This document shows positions 1 to 8,185 of a stretch of DNA of 64,000 nucleotides, piece after piece. A program made the translations under genes and the position numbers. The notes beneath the pieces were generated by a model. The model was given only the letters and a program-made list of their open reading frames with translations. It had not been told where the DNA came from and ran no database searches. Origin of the DNA: Candidatus Obscuribacterales bacterium (GTDB lineage: Bacteria > Cyanobacteriota > Vampirovibrionia > Obscuribacterales > Obscuribacteraceae); contig JAIEOQ010000004.1 of NCBI GenBank assembly GCA_019750335.1, positions 1-64,000 of the forward strand. The letters are read 5' to 3'. Positions within the stretch are counted from its first letter, which is position 1. Each line of letters begins with the position of its first letter.

Positions 1-73
1 GGGGCGTAGCGCAGCTTGGTAGCGTGTCCGTTTCGGGTGCGGAAGGCCGGAGGTTCAAATCCTCTCGCCCCGA
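1..73 (+). tRNA. tRNA-Pro (anticodon CGG), first base outside window
   Basis: Cloverleaf read by eye. The acceptor 3' strand CGCCCCG (66-72) pairs with GGGGCG at 1-6 plus one C that must lie just before the window, and A73 is the discriminator base. The anticodon stem TCCGT/GCGGA encloses the loop TTCGGGT, giving anticodon CGG. The T-arm is GGAGG-TTCAAAT-CCTCT. CCA is not encoded. The D-arm is almost identical to that of the tRNA-Pro(UGG) gene at 63.2 kb. ruvA follows within about 50 bases. Confidence 0.93.
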
Positions 74-124
74 TTTAAAAAATGCACCTTAATGGCGGAC
101 CATCGATTAATCGAGGGTCCGCCA

Positions 125-754
125 TTGGTTATTGCTTTTATAAAAGGAATACTTAAATCACGCGAGATAAGCGGTGGTCCAGCCGACAAGCTGGTTGTTG
201 ATGTCGGCGGTGTTGGCTTTGAACTTTTGGTGGCGCGTACGACTTCAGCTCAAGCTGGCATCGTCGGTGAAGAAGTAACGATGCAAACTTCGCTATCAAT
301 CCGTGAAAATGACTGGACTCTTTTTGGCTTTACCAGTCCTGCTGAAAAAGAAATTTTTTCGCTTTTGCAGTCGGTAACAGGGGTTGGACCGAAAATGGCT
401 TTGTCACTTGTTGGCACTTTGAGCCCGCAAAGAATTGCCGAGGCAGTTGCTGCCGATGATCAAAAAACTTTATCGCAAGCACCGGGAGTAGGACCGAAAG
501 TTGCCCAAAGAATCATTCTTGAATTAAAAGCAAAAATGGAAGATTGGCAACTGCGTCGTGGAGCCGCTGTTATGTCCGCTTCTCCGCAATCTTCTGTCCA
601 TGACGAAGCGCGTTCGATTCTGGAAGGACTTGGTTACACTCTCACTGAAATCAGTCACGCTTTTCGCAAACTTTCTGAAAGTGAAGTTGTTGATGATGTG
701 GAGTCTCTAGTTCGTCATAGCTTAAAAACCCTAGGTATGACGGCGGAACGCTGA
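125..754 (+). CDS. ruvA: Holliday junction branch migration protein RuvA
   Basis: RuvA forms the tetramer that binds Holliday junctions and loads the RuvB motor during recombination and repair. The protein shows the N-terminal OB-fold signature (AFIKG, then VDVGGVGFEL), two helix-hairpin-helix motifs (TGVGPKMAL and PGVGPKVAQRI) and a short C-terminal RuvB-binding domain after a linker. An upstream ATG at 92 would add 11 residues. I prefer the TTG at 125 because GAGGG (113-117) sits 7 bases before it and RuvA proteins normally begin close to the IAFIKG strand; the ATG at 92 has no ribosome site. The product is 209 aa, normal for the family. ruvB and ruvC are not in the window. The gene directly follows tRNA-Pro and is followed 3 bases later by a membrane-protein gene, probably cotranscribed. 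Confidence 0.95.
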   Translation: MVIAFIKGILKSREISGGPADKLVVDVGGVGFELLVARTTSAQAGIVGEEVTMQTSLSIRENDWTLFGFTSPAEKEIFSLLQSVTGVGPKMALSLVGTLSPQRIAEAVAADDQKTLSQAPGVGPKVAQRIILELKAKMEDWQLRRGAAVMSASPQSSVHDEARSILEGLGYTLTEISHAFRKLSESEVVDDVESLVRHSLKTLGMTAER

Positions 755-757
755 TTT

Positions 758-1348
758 ATGCCTAAAGCTTTGCGTGGTGGTTTTTTCGAGTTCGTGCTGG
801 TTCTTGCCGCTATGATCTTCATTCGCAAAGAAGTTTATTTGCATGGCGAATTCAGTACTTTACTTTTAAGTACATATGAATATGCTGTTTTAGCAATCTG
901 CTTTTTAGACGGCTACATCCGTGGCGGCAATCCGTTTCGTTTGCGCGTGCTGCGCATTATTTTGCCTGTGGCCTTCTTCTTTTATGTGGCTTGTGCCGAG
1001 CTAAGCTTTAAGCTGAATGCCGCGGCGATTCATCTGGAATGGCTCCGTGACTCAGGCTTGGCCCTTATGGTTATTTCGCTGGTTCTATCTATTTGGTCGC
1101 GAGTAACTGTTTTGCCGGCAGGACCATGGCGTTGGCTGCGTTTCCCTGACTATTTTGCCGCACTGCTCATGCTTATGGGATTGACCTTAGGGTTAGGTAG
1201 TTGGTTGCCCCTTTTCGCCTTGCCGGGATTTTTTGTCGCTGGCAAATGGGAAGCCGCCGATCTTGAATCTTTCCGGATTAGCCAGATGGGCGATTCCTAC
1301 CTGGAATATCGAAAAAGAACCTGGTGTTTATTTCCCTTCATTTATTAG
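758..1348 (+). CDS. Membrane protein, isoprenylcysteine methyltransferase (ICMT)-like
   Basis: A 196-residue integral membrane protein with about five hydrophobic segments (near residues 9-23, 41-50, 66-80, 100-112 and 135-160). The C-terminus, from DLESFRISQMG to YLEYRKRTW and LFPF, resembles the end of ICMT/PEMT-type membrane methyltransferases, where an acidic stretch is followed by G-x2-Y-x2-Y and a basic residue. That fold methylates lipids or small hydrophobic thiols using S-adenosylmethionine. The substrate here is unknown, and the protein may instead be a family member without activity. The ATG lies 3 bases after the ruvA stop, suggesting translational coupling. The family call rests on the tail motif and topology only. 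Confidence 0.6.
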   Translation: MPKALRGGFFEFVLVLAAMIFIRKEVYLHGEFSTLLLSTYEYAVLAICFLDGYIRGGNPFRLRVLRIILPVAFFFYVACAELSFKLNAAAIHLEWLRDSGLALMVISLVLSIWSRVTVLPAGPWRWLRFPDYFAALLMLMGLTLGLGSWLPLFALPGFFVAGKWEAADLESFRISQMGDSYLEYRKRTWCLFPFIY

Positions 1349-1571
1349 TTATCACTTGTCTTTGAAAATTCAGTTGTTCATTGGCAGCGGATCTTGTTTT
1401 AAGAGAGTGCTGTAGTTCTAGAGGCGCTTCTGGTGAGCGATTCCTAATATTCAGGCTAGATGTCAAGGTCTTTACTTCGCGTAGCTTTGAGCAAATACTG
1501 GATTAGCTGACAAATGATGCAATCGGGCAACAAGGCAAAGCCTCTCTCAGCGTTGGAACAGGAGAAAAGTA

Positions 1572-1778
1572 ATGGAAGATTTGGCACTGACGAACGACGA
1601 AAAACGCTGCTTGCAAATGTGGTTTAGGCAAGCAATCGCTCATGTTGAGCGCGAAGAAGCCCTGAAAGCTCTGGAAGCCGAAGCGTTAGCTGCTCCGAGC
1701 AAAGAGCCTCACTCAGCAATTACAGTTCGCCGTACGCGTCGTACGCGCTTGTCTGCTGCAGTCGAATCGCTTTCTTAA
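1572..1778 (+). CDS. Small charged protein, unknown function
   Basis: A 68-residue soluble protein preceded by a good ribosome site (GGAG at 1560-1563, 8 bases before ATG) and followed at 1799 by an intrinsic terminator, which together support a real small gene. The N-terminal half is predicted helical, with alternating acid and base residues and a run EALKALEAEALA. The C-terminal half carries an arginine-rich patch VRRTRRTRL that could bind nucleic acid. There is no signal peptide or membrane segment. The 223 bases upstream hold no recognisable gene and probably the promoter. I do not recognise the family. Confidence 0.65.
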   Translation: MEDLALTNDEKRCLQMWFRQAIAHVEREEALKALEAEALAAPSKEPHSAITVRRTRRTRLSAAVESLS

Positions 1779-1798
1779 AGCAATTTCAAAATTATCTA

Positions 1799-1830
1799 AA
1801 AAGGACGATCCACTGAGGGGTTGTCCTTTT
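1799..1830. terminator. Bidirectional intrinsic terminator
   Basis: The inverted repeat AAAAGGAC (1799-1806) / GTCCTTTT (1823-1830), with further pairing of GATCC with GGGTT inside, ends in a T-run on the plus strand. It has an A-run (a T-run on the minus strand) before it. It sits between the small gene at 1572 and the convergent thioredoxin-like gene, whose stop codon is reached at 1830. Confidence 0.8.
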
Positions 1831-2588
1831 TATTTATTGCGTCTCCGACGGCGACGGTCGTCATCATCGTCGTCGTTATCGTTATAGTTATTGCTTTGTT
1901 TAATCCCATGCTTTTTCAGGAAGCTGGCTGTGTCTTCCAGATCCATGCTGCCGGCTGCTCCAACTCGGCGCAGAGAGTTGTCTTGGTTGACCTCAAAAAT
2001 ATTGACTTGAGGAATTGTTCGGCGGTTCGGATTTTTGAACTGGCCGCCGCCCTTATCGGTGTTGACGTTAATAAAAACAGCCTGTCCACCGAACATATCA
2101 CCTTCTATGTGAGGTACGACGTTTTCTTTCATTTCTCGACAACCATCACACCAAGGAGCGCCGACAAAAGCAACTATCATTTTGCCAGTGCGCCGAGCTT
2201 CGGCTTTTGCTTCGTTGCTTTCACTTTCATCATAAATTTTCACTTTTTGAATTGGGCGAAAATCCAAAGAAGGCTGTGGTTGCGGGGCTACCCAGTCGGA
2301 TTTCGGAATTTCGCCAGCTTTTAACGGTGCCTGTGAACTCTTTCTTTGCATATATGCAGACACAGTCGGATAGGGACCTTCTGCTGCTGCTGCTGCCGGT
2401 TTTTTGTCGTCTGCCAAGGCTGGAATTTCTACCTGTCCCGATTCAGGCAGTTGCGCCTTATCTTTAGCTGGTTGTTGCGTAGAAGTATCGGCAGTGCGAT
2501 ATGGAGCTAGTCTGGAGTCGTCAATTTGCGACTTGTTGTCTTTACTAGGCTCAGTTTTATCCGTAACTGTATCGGTCGGTCCGGCCAT
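1830..2588 (-). CDS. Thioredoxin-fold protein with Asp/Arg tail
   Basis: A 252-residue protein. Residues 1 to about 115 are low-complexity (Pro, Gln, Ala, Lys, Asp) and look disordered. A thioredoxin-like domain follows, with the strand MIVAFVGAPWC and an active-site C-D-G-C motif, a later conserved RTIPQVNIFE (thioredoxin cis-Pro region) and a final helix. CxxC thioredoxin-fold proteins reduce or shuffle disulfides. The last 20 residues are an Asn/Asp run, then seven Asp and six Arg, an unusual polyampholyte tail encoded by repeated GAT/GAC and CGN triplets. No signal peptide is visible at the chosen start, so location is uncertain: either cytoplasmic, or exported from an unrecognised start. 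The gene converges on the terminator at 1799. Confidence 0.75.
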   Translation of the reverse strand: MAGPTDTVTDKTEPSKDNKSQIDDSRLAPYRTADTSTQQPAKDKAQLPESGQVEIPALADDKKPAAAAAEGPYPTVSAYMQRKSSQAPLKAGEIPKSDWVAPQPQPSLDFRPIQKVKIYDESESNEAKAEARRTGKMIVAFVGAPWCDGCREMKENVVPHIEGDMFGGQAVFINVNTDKGGGQFKNPNRRTIPQVNIFEVNQDNSLRRVGAAGSMDLEDTASFLKKHGIKQSNNYNDNDDDDDDRRRRRRNK

Positions 2589-2780
2589 AAGCTCACCGTA
2601 AATGCTGGTAAATGTTAGCCTATGTTAATTTAGCTCCGTGGAATTTTTGTGAATTGCGAGATTTGGCGGTCTTTTGCAGACTTGATGCAGAGTTTTAGTG
2701 ACAAGTGAATTGAACTTATTGCTCATTGCGGACGTATTAATAGCAGGCAAGACCCGGCAAGCGATAAAATTAGGTTGTCT

Positions 2781-2802
2781 TCCACCGCGCATATGCGGTG
2801 GA
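2781..2802 (+). promoter_or_regulatory. Perfect hairpin in the dnaE 5' leader
   Basis: TCCACCGC (2781-2788) and GCGGTGGA (2795-2802) form an 8-base perfect inverted repeat around a GCATAT loop. It ends 3 bases before the AGGAG ribosome site (2806-2810) of dnaE. There is no T-run, so it is not an ordinary terminator. It could tune ribosome access or mRNA stability, or be an operator. The role is inferred from position alone. Confidence 0.5.
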
Positions 2803-2815
2803 TATAGGAGTCGCC

Positions 2816-5800
2816 ATGAGTCCGCGTCCATATGTGCCGCTGCATTTGCATACTGAATACAGTTTGCTTGATGGCGCTACCGTAATTAAAGATCTGGTCA
2901 AAAAGGCTAAAGCGGATAACATGCCGGCTGTAGCCATGACAGATCATGGTGTCATGTATGGTGCAATTGAACTAAGCAAAGTCTGTAAAGAGCTGGGCGG
3001 AGTCAAGCCTATTCTCGGGATGGAAGGCTATGTTATAGATGGTGATATTACCGATCGCGGTACGAAACGGCCAATCTATCATTTGACTCTTTTGGCTTAC
3101 AACCAGCAAGGCTATCAAAATTTAGCCAAGCTCTGTTCGCGGGCCCATCTTGAAGGTTATTACTACAAGCCGCGTATGAATCACGAGCTTTTAGCTGAGC
3201 ACAAAGAAGGGCTTGTAGTACTTTCCGGGTGTCTTGGCGCCGAGCTTTGCCAAAGTCTTCTTAAAGATGATTACGATAAAGCCAAAGAGATTGCTTCTTG
3301 GTACAAAGAAACTTTCGGCGAAAATTATTACATTGAAATTCAAGATCACGGGCAGTGGGAAGATCGCAAAGTAAACGTACCTCTGGTCAAGTTAGCGAAA
3401 GAACTTTCAATCAAGCTTATCGCCACAAACGACAGTCACTTTACCTGTGCCGACGATTCAATCGCTCACGATGCGCTTTTGTGCATATCCATGGGCAAGC
3501 AGGTCACCGATTGCAATCGCATGAAGTTCACCGGTCATGAATATGTGAAGAACGGCGACGAAATGTTCTTTCTGTTTCGCGATCACCTCGATGAGAATTT
3601 CATTGAAGATTCAATCAAAAATACTTTGGAGATTGCCGAGAAAGTTGAAGCGATCAAATTGGGCGGCGACCCGCGTTTGCCGCTTTTTGAAGTTCCGACC
3701 GGGCATACGGATCATACTTTCCTCGACTTTCTAGTATTTGAAGGTATCAAAGAACGCTATGGCATTCTTACTCCTGAAATCGAACAAAGAGCAAGAACTG
3801 AGCTGAAAGTCATTATCGACATGAACTTCTCCTCCTACTTTTTGATTGTTCAAGATTTCATCAACTATGCCAAGAAAAACGGTATTCCGGTAGGACCAGG
3901 GCGAGGATCGGCTGCGGGCAGCCTGGTTGCTTATGCTTTAGGAATTACCGATATCGATCCGATTAAATACAATCTACTGTTCGAACGTTTCTTGAATCCG
4001 GAACGTAAATCCATGCCGGATATCGATACAGATTTTTGTATTGAACGTCGTGATGCGGTAATCAAATATGTATCGCAAAAATATGGCGAAGATAAAGTTG
4101 CTCAGATCATTACTTTCAACCGCATGACCAGCAAAGCGGTAATTAAAGATGTTTCGCGTGTTCTGCAGTATCCTTTGTCCGAATCAAATAAATTGGCGAA
4201 GATGGTGCCAGTTGTTCGGGGCAAGCCGACACCGCTAGAAGAGATGGTCAAGGACCATCCTGAATTCAAAAAGGTGTATTCGGTTGATGACGAAGCTCGA
4301 CAAGTAATTAATCTGGCTCTCAAGCTTGAAGGTGTAAACAGAACTTTCGGTATGCACGCTGCCGGCGTCGTCATCTCCGACGTGCCGATGCAAGATCTTG
4401 TGCCTTTGCAAAGAAACAACGACGGTACAATCATAAGCCAGTACTACATGGAAGATCTGGCCTATGTCGGCTTGGTCAAAATGGATTTCTTGGGCTTGAG
4501 AAATCTAACCATGATCGACCGGGCAATCAAAATAATTGATCAAACCCGTGGCATATTGATCGATCCTTTGAAAATACCTTTGGATGACGAAGCAACTTTC
4601 CAAACGATCAGCAACGGTGATTTAGCCGGGATCTTCCAGCTTGAAACATCAGCTGGTATGCGGCAAGTGGCGCGAGACATGAAGCCGACCAGTATGGAGG
4701 ATATCTCCGCTCTGATTGCTCTTTATCGACCAGGTCCTTTGGACACCGGAATGATCGATAAGTTCATCGATTGTAAAAACGGTAAAACCCAAATTACGTA
4801 TTTAACTCCGCATCTGGAGCCGATACTTAAAGATACGTACGGGCAGATAGTCTATCAAGAGCAAGTTATGCAAATAGCGCAGCGACTTGGTGGCTACAGC
4901 TTGGGACAAGCCGATTTGCTGCGCCGGGCTATGGGTAAGAAAAAACCCGAAGAGATGGAAAAGCAGCGTGAAATATTTGTCAGCGGCTGCATCAACAACA
5001 GTGTCAAAGAAAGCGTTGCTAACACACTTTTTGACATGATGGTGCAGTTCGCCGAATACTGTTTCAACAAATCTCACAGTCAAGCTTACGCCTTTCTGAC
5101 TTATCAAACAGCTTATCTAAAGACGCATTATCCGGTTGAATACATGACGGCGCTTTTGACTAGTGTTAGCGGCGATCAAGATAAAGTGCAAAGTTATATC
5201 GCTGAATGTCAGTCTATGGGCATAGATATTTTGCCTCCCGACGTTAACGTTTCCGGGCGCGATTTTACTGCTGACGGTAATGCAATTCGTTTCGGGATGG
5301 GAGCTGTAAGAAACTGCGGCGAAGCTGCTGTCGACGAGCTTGTCGCTAAGCGTGAAGAAAAAGGCAAATTCAAGTCAATCCAAGATTTGATTGCACGAAT
5401 TGACCTGCGTCTTGTAAACAAGCGAGCTCTGGAAGCTCTGATTAAATGCGGAGCTTGTTTAAATCTAAACGTCAGTCGAAAGCAAGCTTTAGAAAACCTG
5501 GATGCACTTGTCGATTCAGCAAGCAGACGGCAGGGGCAACAAGCAGCCGGGCAAATAAGCCTTTTCAGTATGGGTGGCGGTACCGCTCTTGAAACTATTC
5601 AACAACTTAAAGGTGACGGTAGCGAATTTACCGAAACAGAGATGCAACATATGGAGCACGAATATCTCGGCTTCTATGTAACCAGTCATCCGCTCAAGCG
5701 TGTAGTCAATCGTTTGCGTTGGTTAACTACTCATTCAATTCGTGAAGTAAGAGAGAGTCCGGATGGTTCTTCGGTAATTATCGGTGGCTTGGCCACCTCT

Positions 5801-6262
5801 GTGCAGAAAAAACTGACTAAACAAAACAAGCTTCTGGCGATCATCACAATGGAGGATCTGGCAGGCAAAATTGAAACAGTGGCATTTGGCGACATCCTGG
5901 AAAAACTAGATACAAGTATCTTGATCCCGCAATCTTTGCTTTTGGTAAAAGGCAAGATCCGAAAAGGTGATGAAGATACTTCGATTTCGATTAACTCGGT
6001 TCGCCGGATTGCCGATGCCAATTTGATCAATATCTTTTTTGCCGGCGAACAAAGTTTTACCGATTTGCATCGTCTAAAGTCTATTTTGTCGACTCACAAA
6101 GGCGACGATCCGGTGTTGCTCCATTTCCCTCAAGGCAAGCGTAGCCAGGCGATCTTAGTTGGTTGCCAGTTTTGGGTGACCGTGAGCGAGGAGCTGAAGC
6201 GAGATATCGAGCGCAACTTTAGCAATGTCGCTAAAGTTCTGATTACGCCGGTGGCAGTTTAA
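2816..6262 (+). CDS. dnaE: DNA polymerase III subunit alpha
   Basis: Replicative polymerase of the DnaE type, 1148 aa. The N-terminal PHP domain begins YVPLHLHTEYSLLDGA. The polymerase core has the PGRGSAAGSLVAYALG palm motif and the catalytic aspartates in MPDIDTDFC, followed by fingers (FNRMTSKAVIKD), tandem HhH (near residues 800-870) and an OB-fold near 960-1040 (SSVIIGGLA onwards). The length matches the DnaE1 class, not PolC. ATG 2816 is chosen because AGGAG lies 5 bases upstream and DnaE proteins start near this point; a GTG 18 bases upstream would place the start inside the hairpin. The subunit joins the beta clamp and clamp loader, which are not in this window. It is transcribed away from the thioredoxin-like gene, with 227 bases between them that hold the hairpin leader and no other gene. 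Confidence 0.97.
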   Translation: MSPRPYVPLHLHTEYSLLDGATVIKDLVKKAKADNMPAVAMTDHGVMYGAIELSKVCKELGGVKPILGMEGYVIDGDITDRGTKRPIYHLTLLAYNQQGYQNLAKLCSRAHLEGYYYKPRMNHELLAEHKEGLVVLSGCLGAELCQSLLKDDYDKAKEIASWYKETFGENYYIEIQDHGQWEDRKVNVPLVKLAKELSIKLIATNDSHFTCADDSIAHDALLCISMGKQVTDCNRMKFTGHEYVKNGDEMFFLFRDHLDENFIEDSIKNTLEIAEKVEAIKLGGDPRLPLFEVPTGHTDHTFLDFLVFEGIKERYGILTPEIEQRARTELKVIIDMNFSSYFLIVQDFINYAKKNGIPVGPGRGSAAGSLVAYALGITDIDPIKYNLLFERFLNPERKSMPDIDTDFCIERRDAVIKYVSQKYGEDKVAQIITFNRMTSKAVIKDVSRVLQYPLSESNKLAKMVPVVRGKPTPLEEMVKDHPEFKKVYSVDDEARQVINLALKLEGVNRTFGMHAAGVVISDVPMQDLVPLQRNNDGTIISQYYMEDLAYVGLVKMDFLGLRNLTMIDRAIKIIDQTRGILIDPLKIPLDDEATFQTISNGDLAGIFQLETSAGMRQVARDMKPTSMEDISALIALYRPGPLDTGMIDKFIDCKNGKTQITYLTPHLEPILKDTYGQIVYQEQVMQIAQRLGGYSLGQADLLRRAMGKKKPEEMEKQREIFVSGCINNSVKESVANTLFDMMVQFAEYCFNKSHSQAYAFLTYQTAYLKTHYPVEYMTALLTSVSGDQDKVQSYIAECQSMGIDILPPDVNVSGRDFTADGNAIRFGMGAVRNCGEAAVDELVAKREEKGKFKSIQDLIARIDLRLVNKRALEALIKCGACLNLNVSRKQALENLDALVDSASRRQGQQAAGQISLFSMGGGTALETIQQLKGDGSEFTETEMQHMEHEYLGFYVTSHPLKRVVNRLRWLTTHSIREVRESPDGSSVIIGGLATSVQKKLTKQNKLLAIITMEDLAGKIETVAFGDILEKLDTSILIPQSLLLVKGKIRKGDEDTSISINSVRRIADANLINIFFAGEQSFTDLHRLKSILSTHKGDDPVLLHFPQGKRSQAILVGCQFWVTVSEELKRDIERNFSNVAKVLITPVAV

Positions 6263-6475
6263 ACAATTTGTCTGAAACAAAAAAGGACAAAAGGAGTCAT
6301 AAAGAATTTGTAGGACGTAAAATACGTCACTACTTCTAATCCATCCTTAGGAGGAAATCGGAAACACAACAACGCCCAACTTCCAGAAAGTATGACTCGT
6401 CTGGTACATATAGGTAAGCGTTTCGTGTACCCCTTCGTAATTGCCCGTTCCATATCACATAGGGGGAAAGGAACA
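6263..6475 (+). promoter_or_regulatory. Structured 5' leader of speD with an unused Shine-Dalgarno
   Basis: 213 bases between dnaE and speD. Visible elements are a hairpin GACGTA-AAA-TACGTC (6314-6328) and a near-perfect Shine-Dalgarno TAGGAGG (6348-6354) with no ATG, GTG or TTG at usable distance. Further along are an inverted repeat GGTACA/TGTACC (6403-6408 / 6426-6431) and GTTCC (6447-6451), which is complementary to GGAAC (6470-6474) within the true speD ribosome site. The last pairing could hide the speD start. A leader-controlled speD is plausible, but no known riboswitch consensus is recognised. Confidence 0.4.
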
Positions 6476-6892
6476 ATGTTTGGACCACATCTTATTCTCG
6501 AAGCTTACGGTTGTTCTAAAGAAGCTTTAGGCAGCCTTACAAGAGTTAGCGACGTCCTGGATGCTTATCCGGACAAGCTGGATATGACGAAGATCATGCC
6601 GCCGTATGTATTCAAATATACTGGTACGGTACCGGATGATTGGGGCGTGAGCGGAGTTGTGCTGATTGCCGAATCGCACATCTCAATTCATACGTTTCCC
6701 GATAAAGGCTTCGTCACTCTAGATATATTCTCCTGTCGAGAGTTCGACGTTGATGCTGCAGTGAAATATTTTACTGATGAATTCAAACCGGAGAGTTATC
6801 ACAAAGAGCTGATCATGCGCGGACGCGAATTTCCGCGAAGCGCTGCTAGAGCAGCTCAAATCGTCGAATCCGAACGTTTACGTTTGGCTTAA
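6476..6892 (+). CDS. speD: S-adenosylmethionine decarboxylase proenzyme
   Basis: SpeD makes decarboxylated AdoMet, the aminopropyl donor for spermidine synthesis, and needs a pyruvoyl group formed by self-cleavage. At 138 aa it belongs to the short bacterial/archaeal class. The cleavage site is E66-S67 within AESHISIHTFPD, with H72 and C87 (IFSCREF) at the spacing expected for the processing His and catalytic Cys. ATG 6476 is chosen because it follows GGGGGAAAGG and starts the family-typical FGPHLILEAYGC. An ATG at 6392 would add 28 atypical residues and lacks a good ribosome site. No speE of standard form is present in the window; the SpeE-like domain at 38.8 kb lacks the usual catalytic motif. 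Confidence 0.95.
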   Translation: MFGPHLILEAYGCSKEALGSLTRVSDVLDAYPDKLDMTKIMPPYVFKYTGTVPDDWGVSGVVLIAESHISIHTFPDKGFVTLDIFSCREFDVDAAVKYFTDEFKPESYHKELIMRGREFPRSAARAAQIVESERLRLA

Positions 6893-6910
6893 GAAGGTAG
6901 TGCCGTCCGC

Positions 6911-7630
6911 TTATTGCGGTACGGCATCAGCAGTGGCGGCGGTGGCTTGCGGTGCATCTTCAGCTTGTTTGCTGTCCGATGCCTGCAAGCTGCCTTCGGC
7001 GGCTTTAGGTTCGGTCTTTTGGCTGGCGATTTGACCTTCGCTGCTATCTTCTTTATGGAAAGGATTCAGTTTGCCTAAGCCATGACCGATAGCACCCGGT
7101 GCTGCTGCCAATTTCTTAGCGGCGCCGCTGCTTGAGCTGCCGACTTTAGAAGCTGTTTTAACCATGCCTTGACCCATTGCTTTAGGCAAAGCAAGCATTT
7201 TGCCGCCGGCAACTTGTGTGCCTTCAACAATTTTGCCGCTGCCGTCTTTGACTTTTCCGCCGGCTGAAGCGAAGCCGTGCCCTATTGACTTGGCTCCTTT
7301 GCTGAACAAAGCGCCGCTGCTGGCGATGGTTGAGCCTACGGCTTTCGGTGCTTTAAGAAGCCCGCCGGAGCTTTCTTTGGTTTCGGCAACTTTAGTTTCT
7401 TCGACTTTGGCTTTCTCGGTCTTTTCCGGAGCAAGCGCTACTGTTTTAGCAGCTTTCGGTGCTTTGACCTTTTTCAATTTCTTGGCTATAGCCAGTTCGC
7501 GCTCTTCTTTGGTCGGAGCTGGAATGTAAGCGTAAGGATCTAGCGCTGACGAGGGACCGGCAAGTACGGCCGCATTAGATGTGACAGACAATATAGCCAA
7601 CAAAGGCAAAGCTGCTTTGGCGATCTTCAT
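6911..7630 (-). CDS. Secreted Ala/Gly/Lys-rich protein, unknown function
   Basis: A 239-residue protein with a clear signal peptide (MKIAKAALPLLAILSV, hydrophobic to about residue 24). A Lys/Glu/Ala-rich stretch (50-85) is followed by a region of loosely repeated units built on G-x2-K/G-x-G motifs such as SKGAKSIGHGFA, SGKIVEGTQ and PGAIGHGLGK. The tail is acidic and Ala/Gln-rich. The composition suggests an extended, non-enzymatic envelope or matrix protein. It converges with speD, with 18 bases between the stops; an imperfect GC-rich hairpin spans 6900-6926 but has no T-run. I do not recognise the family. A 248-base gap upstream separates it from the divergent gene at 7879; this holds no reading frame I can support. 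Confidence 0.7.
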   Translation of the reverse strand: MKIAKAALPLLAILSVTSNAAVLAGPSSALDPYAYIPAPTKEERELAIAKKLKKVKAPKAAKTVALAPEKTEKAKVEETKVAETKESSGGLLKAPKAVGSTIASSGALFSKGAKSIGHGFASAGGKVKDGSGKIVEGTQVAGGKMLALPKAMGQGMVKTASKVGSSSSGAAKKLAAAPGAIGHGLGKLNPFHKEDSSEGQIASQKTEPKAAEGSLQASDSKQAEDAPQATAATADAVPQ

Positions 7631-7878
7631 TCCGGCAATCCCCTTTAGAATTCAAGTTTGACTTTTATATCACAAGGAAGGTCTTGGCAGCGCTTTCTCG
7701 AGAGGCTTGTTAAGAAGCTGAAAAGGCTTGCTAAATCTGGCTTTTCGGTATTTTCGCCTGAGCCTCAGATGAATATAAGCATATGACATCCCGTTGAATG
7801 AAGGTTGCATAGCTTCCGCTTCGGGTAAATTACAGATTACAGTTACTATTAGATTGATCCGGATACTAAGGGTGTGAC

Positions 7879-8139
7879 ATGAGAAGCGACAGCGAAATAA
7901 AAGCTAAAGTGGTTGAGCTGCTTGGTCTGGAAGGAGATCGCCGCACGGAGCAGATTAAGGCGATGGATCAGCTGGACATCAGAGCCTTACAAACCGCCTC
8001 TGTGGACAGTCACTCAGTCAGAGGAATGCTTTCTGCCCTTTATTGGTCCTTGGGTTATTCTTTTGCTGATATACGTCAACATTTGGTTGAGCGGTGCTTG
8101 GCTCCGTCTGGCCAGCCGACCAGTGCTGAAAACGATTAA
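7879..8139 (+). CDS. Small hypothetical protein, 86 aa
   Basis: A compact, probably all-helical soluble protein beginning MRSDSEIKAKVVELLGLEG, with a conserved-looking centre (SVRGMLSALYWSLGYSFADIRQHL) that resembles a helical pair ending in a DNA-binding-like or dimerising helix. The start has AAGGG 7 bases upstream. A shifted frame on the same strand (to 8155) is longer at the 3' end but has no ribosome site and lower-quality composition. It is followed by a candidate promoter and a 41-residue membrane protein. No family is recognised. Confidence 0.6.
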   Translation: MRSDSEIKAKVVELLGLEGDRRTEQIKAMDQLDIRALQTASVDSHSVRGMLSALYWSLGYSFADIRQHLVERCLAPSGQPTSAEND

Positions 8140-8150
8140 AGAGCTTAAGT

Positions 8151-8156
8151 TATAAT
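8151..8156 (+). promoter_or_regulatory. Candidate -10 box (TATAAT) before the 41-aa gene
   Basis: A perfect TATAAT 30 bases upstream of the small membrane ORF. No good -35 is seen at 16-18 bases, so this is a candidate only. It would place a transcript start near 8163, leaving a short leader with GAGG at 8177-8180. Confidence 0.35.
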
Positions 8157-8185
8157 AGATTTCGAGTAGTAGAGGTCGAGGTTAT

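Noticed and set aside
92..124. Longer ruvA start at ATG 92
   Set aside because: No ribosome site, and family N-termini begin near the TTG at 125, which has GAGGG 7 bases upstream.
1821..2324. Plus-strand frame over the thioredoxin-like gene
   Set aside because: Begins inside the terminator and reads through repeat-derived codons; no ribosome site.
6392..6475. 28-residue N-terminal extension of SpeD
   Set aside because: Weak ribosome site and atypical sequence; ATG 6476 has a strong site and the family start.
6900..6926. Terminator between speD and the secreted protein
   Set aside because: Imperfect GC stem with a bulge and no T-run on either strand.
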